Positions 58,236 to 64,000 of a DNA stretch of 64,000 nucleotides are shown here, piece after piece. The position numbers and the translations under genes were made by a program. Within the stretch, counting starts at the first letter, position 1. Every line of letters begins with the position of its first letter. Under the pieces are notes generated by a model. It saw nothing but the letters and a program-made list of their open reading frames with translations, did not search any database and was not told the DNA's origin. The stretch comes from Sipunculus nudus (lineage: Eukaryota; Annelida; Sipuncula; Golfingiida; Sipunculidae): NCBI GenBank assembly GCA_026874595.1, contig CM049316.1:23521839-23585838 (forward strand). The letters run 5' to 3'.

Positions 58236-59730
58236 TCTGTGACCCACCACTGCTTTCAATCAGGTTACTGAGAGCTATCTGACCACTGATTTGCTCACAC
58301 TCTAAAAGTGCTAAATCCTATTTCACCTGTGTTTGTGCAATTAGCACGGCCATTGCTTCTCCAGAATACGTCACCCCCTTCTGCTTCCCAGTGAAAACCT
58401 ATGCTATCACCTGCACCTTCTTGTGTAAACCAGATCCAAAAAGACTAATTATTTCACTAGCTTTACTTGTATAGCGTTTTTCAACATCACCCTCATTAGG
58501 TTTTGCTTGACTATTTGTGTAACTGTGATCATGAGTATGATAAAATGGATTTCTACCTGTGTAAAACAACATTTGAAATGGTTTCAGTGTGCAGTTCTCT
58601 TTGCTGTGTGCGAAACATTCTGTGAAATGTCTGCTGTGGTACATGTCATCATTACTTGAGACATCTTGCCATGTGCCATTTGTAGGGTTATATCCTTTAC
58701 ACAATGTTGTTCCTGGCAAGATGTAACTAGTGTCACCATATGTCTGCAAGTATGGTGTTGTGTTCATTGTTGTTGTTGTGTTCTGTGAAGCTGTGCTCAA
58801 TACAGTTGTTAAAGGAACTAAGTTATTAATCTCATAACCTGCTCCCTTTACAGCCCACCTGCTTGTTGTTGCTGTTATAGCTAATTTGTCCCTGGGACCG
58901 AGAGCTGCATCAAATGTGTCATATGGTATGTAACTCCAGCCCTCGTCCCAGCATACCTCACCATAACTCTGTTTTGGCACAGGTAACTGTTGATCTCCTG
59001 TTGTTCTAAATATGTTTTTCTTGTGATAAGTAGCATGGTTTCTCTTAGCTCTAGCAGGAATGACAATTTGGTATGTTCTACTAAATCTCTTTCGCCTAAT
59101 GCCATGCAAACTGCTATTACTAACCTTCTCACTAGAAGCATTGCCTGACCCTTTGCTAATGTCCCCACCATCAGTGTCCATATTATCTCCCATCATACTG
59201 TCTACAGTGTCTAGATCCAGCTGTCCTCGTAGCTGCTGAGAAGGATCACCGACTCTTCGTCGCTTGTTGTTAGAGGATCTTCCGTCAGTTCCAGTGTTGT
59301 CTCCAGATCTGTCTCTGGTTCTCTTATTGTTGGTAGTATCTTCGCCACTGGTCGTTCTTTCTGAATCTCCTTCTTAATCTTGTCCACTTGGGCTTCTAGA
59401 CTCTTGCAGATGTTTCCTAAGTAGTTGATTCGAGGTGAATCCTGTCCACCGATCAATCCCTTGTTTAATAGTGAAAATATACTCAAGGGCACGAGCGATT
59501 TGGCTACCTTCTTGACGTAAAGCTCTGACGAAGTCGTTATCACACTTTTCAGTTGTCTGATCACAGCTGTAGCATCTGTCGTGGAGTTGGCAGATCCTAT
59601 CAAGTTCCCCAGTTGGTGTATCAACTGTGTCGCTGAATGGACCACAGTAGTTGGTCCCTGGGACGTGCCAGAGTCTGCGGAAATTGAAGCCTCCGGTTGG
59701 ACGTCCTCTGTCTGGGTGGACTGGTGTCAT
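58236..59730 (-). pseudogene. Copy E: VP1 of a divergent lineage, degraded
   Basis: VP1 starts at the ATG 59,728-59,730. Its PLA2 has YCGP (28-31) and HDRCY (50-54), with phenylalanine in place of the last loop glycine. TAA at 59,374-59,376 breaks the frame. The capsid body is open from 59,196 to about 58,430. A frameshift near 58,420 follows, after which the correct frame continues to 58,236. Key blocks are alignable but clearly different from B, C, D and F (IRRKRFSRTYQIVIPARAKRN against IRRRYARTYQCIIPARSKRN), so E is another viral species. The C-terminus is lost at the fusion with F. Confidence 0.85.
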
Positions 59731-61145
59731 ACTGACGTTGACGGTGCTACTCTGTCCCAGTTCTCGTCATTCATTATGACGTCATCGATGTCTTGCAGGC
59801 TGATTGGTGGTAACTCTTCAGTGTTTTTTGAACCAATGGCAAGCACGCAGTATCCACATTGATGCTGACGTCACTAAAGTACCATCCAATAAGAGTAATC
59901 CACATCAACGGGTTTAAGTTCTTGTGGCAGTACTTCAGCTTTGTATCAGTCATGAACTGGTATGTGCTGGTTCTAGCTGAGATGGCCGGTTCTAACTTGT
60001 CACCGCAAATGTGCCATAGTTTGTTGTTAGTTGTCACTATTGTGGGTGTTCTGCTCAAGACTTGTGGAGCTTTGTTCTTAATATCAACTGTTGTGGCTTC
60101 TCCTTCACTTATAGTTAGGAATGTTAGAATGTCTATGTCGTTCATGCCTGGCTCTTCGTATAGAACTGCTCTCTTGCCGAATGCAGGTTCCCACATGAAT
60201 CTGTTTGACGCACTGCTTTTGAGAATTTCACCGTAGAAGACGACACTCTTTGTGATACTCCTTGCTAACAGACTTTTTCCGGCATTGGGTGGTCCTTCAA
60301 TACCATACAGTTTTTCTTCATTGCCATTCTGTCTATTATTCCATATAGGTCACTGATGAACTCTGAGGCTTTAATACCGTTGGAATACATAAGGTAAAAA
60401 ACCATTCGACACTTTCTTGTACAGTCAGGTAGTTCTCTTCATCAAATACGTCAGGTGAGATACTTTTCATAATGTCGTACCATTTCTTGAATAGCAACTC
60501 TGGTGACGGCTGTGACAATCTCACCCCACACTATGCTGTTACCACCCATGGTCAAACACATTTCGATTGTTTCTGCATACCGCTGAGCATACATTGCACA
60601 ATTAGCAGCTTTGTTGTGCAAGTATTTCTTAAAGGATTCAAAGTCTCTGCAACAAGCACTCATCACCTCATCGACTGCCCACTTGAAATACTGATACTTT
60701 CTACTAGGTTGGTATTTCTTTCTTGGTGGTTCGTTGCCATCAACTGTATCTCCAACTTCAGAAAATTTCCAGTCTACGTTTCGTTCTATCAAACAGCTCT
60801 ACTTCATCGAAGCTCATGTTCTTGAAAACATTGTTGAGTTCTTCGTCAAAGCTGTAGATGAACTTTCTTGGGTCTGTTTGGCAATACTTGAGTAAGTTCG
60901 GCAATTTGAAGACCTTCTCTGTTGTGATGGTCCACTCACTAGGACTGTTGTTAGTGAAGAAGTCTTTCACTTTCCTATAGAAGGCTGTATCCCAAATTCT
61001 GGTTTCTGTCTGATATCGCCAAACTAGGTGTAGATGCATTCCTTGAAACTTGCTCCTTGCGGAACAAGCTCCGTCGTGTAGAAAGACCAATGCTTTCAAC
61101 CTCTTCCTCAAGGATAAGAACAGTGGTGAAATACCTGAACTCCAT
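59211..61145 (-). pseudogene. Copy E: NS1 of a divergent lineage, many frameshifts
   Basis: NS1 starts at the ATG 61,143-61,145. It contains the HUH motif (GMHLHLVW), the helicase Walker B (LYEEPG), sensor (TIVTTNNK) and the leucine-rich tail (59,645-59,211) overlapping VP1 by 520 nt. Breaks: a small deletion with frame change near 61,110; frame changes near 60,780, 60,488, 60,398 and 60,300 (the last just before Walker A); another near 59,865; and a stop near 59,730. This is the most decayed copy and probably the oldest. Confidence 0.85.
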
Positions 61146-61204
61146 GGCTCTGCGCGGTCTCAACAACCAGGCTGACGAGTACGGAGTGGCGGAGTAGAAG
61201 CCGG

Positions 61205-61262
61205 AGGGAGTTTATATGTGCTTTTTGTCGAACATTGTGACGTGGCAGCTCCTGATTGGACG
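61205..61262 (-). promoter_or_regulatory. Copy E NS1 promoter: CCAAT, CRE-like and TATA
   Basis: On the minus strand are CCAAT (complement of 61,255-61,259), a CRE-like half site (TGACGT, 61,238-61,243) and TATAAA (complement of 61,211-61,216), about 65 nt before the NS1 ATG. The layout matches copy D although the genes are well diverged. Confidence 0.65.
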
Positions 61263-61550
61263 AAAAAGTACACTGTCTCGTTACCATGGCAACGCAAGCA
61301 TCCTTTCTGGATATAGAAATAAAAAAATGACGGGAAAGTGCACGTGATAACCATGGCAACAGAACCACGTGTCACCATGGCAAGCGAACGCACGTGTCAC
61401 GATTGCAACCCCCCCCCCCTGTAAATGTTATTTATAGAATGGTTAAAAAGATTATCTTGGGAACATCCCCTACCCATATACAGACGGAAGTGGTGGCAGA
61501 GACCTGTATGACGTCATACTCCGCCGCCACTGATTTGTATATGGGTCTTC
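61263..61550. repeat. Copy E terminus with hairpin
   Basis: Outward from the promoter are ACCATGGCAAC-type palindromes (near 61,282, 61,350 and 61,375), a C run, AATGTTATTTATAGAATGG and GGGAACATCCCC (61,459-61,470). A hairpin follows: outer stem CCCATATACA (61,473-61,482) with TGTATATGGG (61,536-61,545), inner imperfect stem AGTGGTGGCAGAG/CTCCGCCGCCACT, and TGACGTCA (61,509-61,516) at the tip. The plan equals the copy D hairpin, with different sequence around the shared motifs. Confidence 0.8.
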
Positions 61551-61815
61551 CATTGTGACTTGGCGGTTTCTGATTGGCCGAAAAAGTACACTTTCTCGTT
61601 ACTATGGCAACGCAAGCATCTTTTCTGGATATATAAATATGAAAATGGCGGGAAAGTGCACGTGATCACCATGGCAATAGAACCACGTGTTACCATGGCA
61701 ATCGAACGCGCGCGTCACCATGGCAACCCCCCTTAATGCTATTTATAGAATGGTTAAAAAGACTATCTTGGGAACATCCCCTACCCAATATACATTACAG
61801 TGGCGGCGGAGGAGC
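61551..61815. repeat. Copy G: second E-type terminus only
   Basis: This repeats the outer part of the E terminus in the same orientation: CTGATTGGCCGAAAAAGTAC, GCAAGCATC.TTTCTGGATAT, ACCATGGCAA palindromes, TTATAGAATGGTTAAAAAGA and GGGAACATCCCC (61,770-61,781). It ends at AGTGGCGGCGGAGGAGCTTA. No NS1 or VP sequence remains with it, so it is a remnant end of a further genome joined in tandem. Confidence 0.75.
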
Positions 61816-62560
61816 TTATATAAATACTTAAAGGATTTACATTTCATTCAGTACATCCGGGCGCTCGGGTAGCTTGGTTTTTATTAGGTCGCCACATACG
61901 CGGCTTCTCCCGAACTAAAATGGCGCCGAGTACAAATTTAACAAAGCAAAAATTTAATTTGATATTTCGGCTACGATCCCGGAATTTACGTTATTCCTGC
62001 CATTTTACCGTCATGTTATGGACATCTTGACCATGAAAAAGTAGAGAGTAATACAGTAAGGGAATTTTCTTCGAATGTAAAAGCAGCTAAAGCCTTTAGT
62101 CTGTCTCGTTAACTCGCACGTCCCGCAACAGCTTATAAACTGGACTGCTCTGGGCGCCAGATTTTACGATAACATATGTGTTTCTGGACGTATACCTAGC
62201 GAATACCACGGACTACTCCTGCATGTTCTTGTGCAAATACACATATATGCCTCAATACAACAATATTAAAAAGGTGAAACCCTAACAAGTCTACGGTATA
62301 TGGACAAAGTATACCAATTATTATTCACTGACAGTCAATCTATTCACCCCGTATATCAGAAATATGAATTGTTCCTGTCAAATTCTAAGATAATAAGTTC
62401 ATATTAATATTAAAAGGTCGACACTGCAAAAATACCCACATCCCACATTAATACGTTCCAATCTATCTTAAAAGGAAATACAGGTCCCTACTGAAATTTA
62501 CCTTCCTAATGCCAAATAAAATTACATTTTGTTACACTACCCCCTTTTTGAGAATCTAAT
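61816..62560 (-). mobile_element. Possible LTR of a minus-strand LTR retroelement
   Basis: On the minus strand a purine run (AAAAAGGGGG, about 62,541-62,550) is followed by TAG/TGTAAC at 62,536. This is the arrangement of a polypurine tract next to the start of a 3' LTR. The reading frame just before it is LDSQKGGSVT, an ending style seen in Gypsy-type pol. The far end of the LTR was not identified and may lie near the viral junction. No integrase or reverse transcriptase is visible nearby. Confidence 0.35.
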
Positions 62561-63700
62561 GCCCTCATAGATTCTCATTTAACTGTTGGTGGTAGCTGAA
62601 TATTGTTTCCTACAATTTTATCAATGAAATGCTTTAATTAGTTCCTTGCCAGTTTGATGTTACAATGTTGGGATATATTTAAGGTTGATGAAATGTTGAT
62701 GCCAAAGGATATGAAATTTTCGTTTATGTCTATGCCACGTTATAATTACTGCGGGCTACGGGGCCTATTACGGCTCTCTCCTGAGCTCAAGGAGATAAAA
62801 GCAATTACTCTTTTAAAGTGACAGCCCTCTGTCACCCGTCAATATAGCAACTAACAGTGTCCTGATAGTAAATTATGAATGCATCTCACATTTATAATTC
62901 TGGAACAGCTCGAGATCTATACCATACTATATATACAAAACTAAGATAATTTGTGTCATTACACAGACCATACTAGTGTCCTGAAACTGACTACTAGTAA
63001 TATTATAGCAGCATCACTGTCATCCACCAGACACTTCTCAGGGAGAGAAATGTGCATAAATAAAAACAACCCTGCGATAATTAAACTTGGCAAGGATACC
63101 AATCGTTACATTACAGTATGGTTTAAAAGTTACATTAAGCTTCACGTATTCTTCTCATGACTGAGGAACCACAAGTCTCACAAAATAGGTTACCTCTACA
63201 TAGTGCATTATATTACTCTGGCTCTGGTATAGGAATACATCAGGCATTGGTGGGTTGATCCATATATAGATACTCCGAGAGGGGAAAAAGTCAGCATCTT
63301 GCATTTATGTTCAATGGATCGGTTACGGCGACAGCTTGATTCAACAGTTCCTCTGTTTGTTGAAACTTAGAGCAAGATGCTTAATAGTTATTTGAGTGAT
63401 CCTGGTGGTCAAGCAACGGCGCGATAATTTAGTTTAAAAAAAAAGTTTAATCGATATTAAGCCTGCAAGTTGTAGACTATAGGATTGAGTGTTGGATTCA
63501 TATGTAATTCTAACGAGATGCTAAAGGGTATTGGACATCGTTCTAAGGTTCTTTGCACACTCGTGCAGCTGCCGGTTTTGTTCTCTTCCATTACTCTTGA
63601 CCGCGTCAGAGTTTTGAAAAATGATGAGTAAGGTCCTTTCTTGTTGTATGCACTTCATCCTTTAAAGTAGAAGTTAAATAGAGCGAAAGTGGTGGCACAT
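62561..63700. other. AT-rich sequence, nothing recognised
   Basis: No supported gene or RNA is seen. If the LTR call is right this would be retroelement interior or unrelated filler. Confidence 0.35.
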
Positions 63701-63729
63701 TACACGATTCATTTTTTCCTCAATCAGTC

Positions 63730-64000
63730 CCTCAGTTTCTCAAATCTTTCACTGCCGGTGAAGGTGCGTGGCTTATATGATGTCGTTGGCTGAATCTGCG
63801 AGGCATCAGCAGTGATGAAGGATGGAGCGGAACTGGTACATGGCATAGTAGATAACTGTATGAAGCTGGCACTGGTGATGGCAACTGTAATTGGACCTGG
63901 AAGTTAAAGGTGTGATGGCCTTATCTGATGACCCACATTCATCAAGGAGGGGTGTAAGCACACTCTCATCAGATATACTAACAGGTGTGATTGGAGAAGG
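63730..64000 (-). other. Coding-like low-complexity frame at the window edge
   Basis: Minus-strand frames entering from the right edge are rich in S, T and P. With one frame change near 63,900 they end SYKPRTFTGSERFEKLRD and a stop near 63,735. The product is not recognised. It could be a degraded retroelement protein or the last exon of a host gene cut by the window. Confidence 0.25.

Overview
The window is eukaryotic DNA from an animal, most likely a marine mollusc and perhaps a bivalve. It is AT-rich, full of microsatellites, terminal-inverted-repeat elements, Helitron-like ends and a tandem-core element of the kind described in bivalves. The species call is inference. I found no intact host protein-coding gene, no tRNA, rRNA or CRISPR array. 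Most open frames outside 48-61 kb are chance or simple-sequence frames.

Region 1 (1-24,800) is layered repeats: an inverted-repeat element (47-968), a nested repeat block with a pearl/Helitron-like tandem-core element (3,960-6,700), a TIR element (6,842-7,410), decayed exons of a THAP-domain protein (about 9,070 and 10,062), a satellite of about 148 bp (10,620-11,730), a DDE transposase scrap (15,542-15,724), a CT/AC-rich minisatellite (15,990-16,840) and several MITE-like foldbacks.

Region 2 (24,843-33,204) is a large inverted repeat: two diverged arms of about 1.8 kb in opposite orientation around a 4.7 kb centre. The left arm carries a perfect 106-bp palindrome flanked by an 8-bp direct repeat. 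A 299-bp Helitron-like element lies just outside (33,627-33,925). Region 3 (34,820-35,770) is a minisatellite with a unit of about 40 bp. Region 4 (37,228-46,366) is a direct tandem duplication of a segment of about 4.6 kb that is itself internally duplicated.

Region 5 (48,291-61,815) is the main content: a cluster of endogenous parvovirus (densovirus-like) copies. The genome plan is monosense: an NS1 with an HUH nuclease domain and an SF3 helicase, then a VP whose N-terminus carries a phospholipase A2 domain, with about 500 nt of NS1/VP1 overlap, and hairpin termini. The order is A (minus, internally deleted), B (plus, same deletion, head-to-head with A as a near-perfect inverted repeat), C (minus, lacking the NS1 nuclease half), D (minus, full length with three in-frame stops), F (a 492-bp VP scrap nearly identical to C), E (minus, a divergent lineage with many frameshifts) and G (a terminus only). 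At least four viral lineages are represented. Terminal hairpins, a shared GGGAACATCCCC motif, CCAAT/CRE/TATA promoters and RFX-like palindromes survive at the junctions.

Region 6 (61,816-64,000) holds a polypurine tract followed by a TGTAAC start, suggesting the 3' end of a minus-strand LTR retroelement next to the viral cluster.

The most interesting feature is the A/B inverted repeat. It consists of 804-bp arms around a 42-bp spacer, made from a defective-interfering-like viral genome, inside a mostly one-stranded array of viral fragments. If transcribed it would fold into a long antiviral hairpin RNA. That function is a hypothesis, not something the sequence shows.
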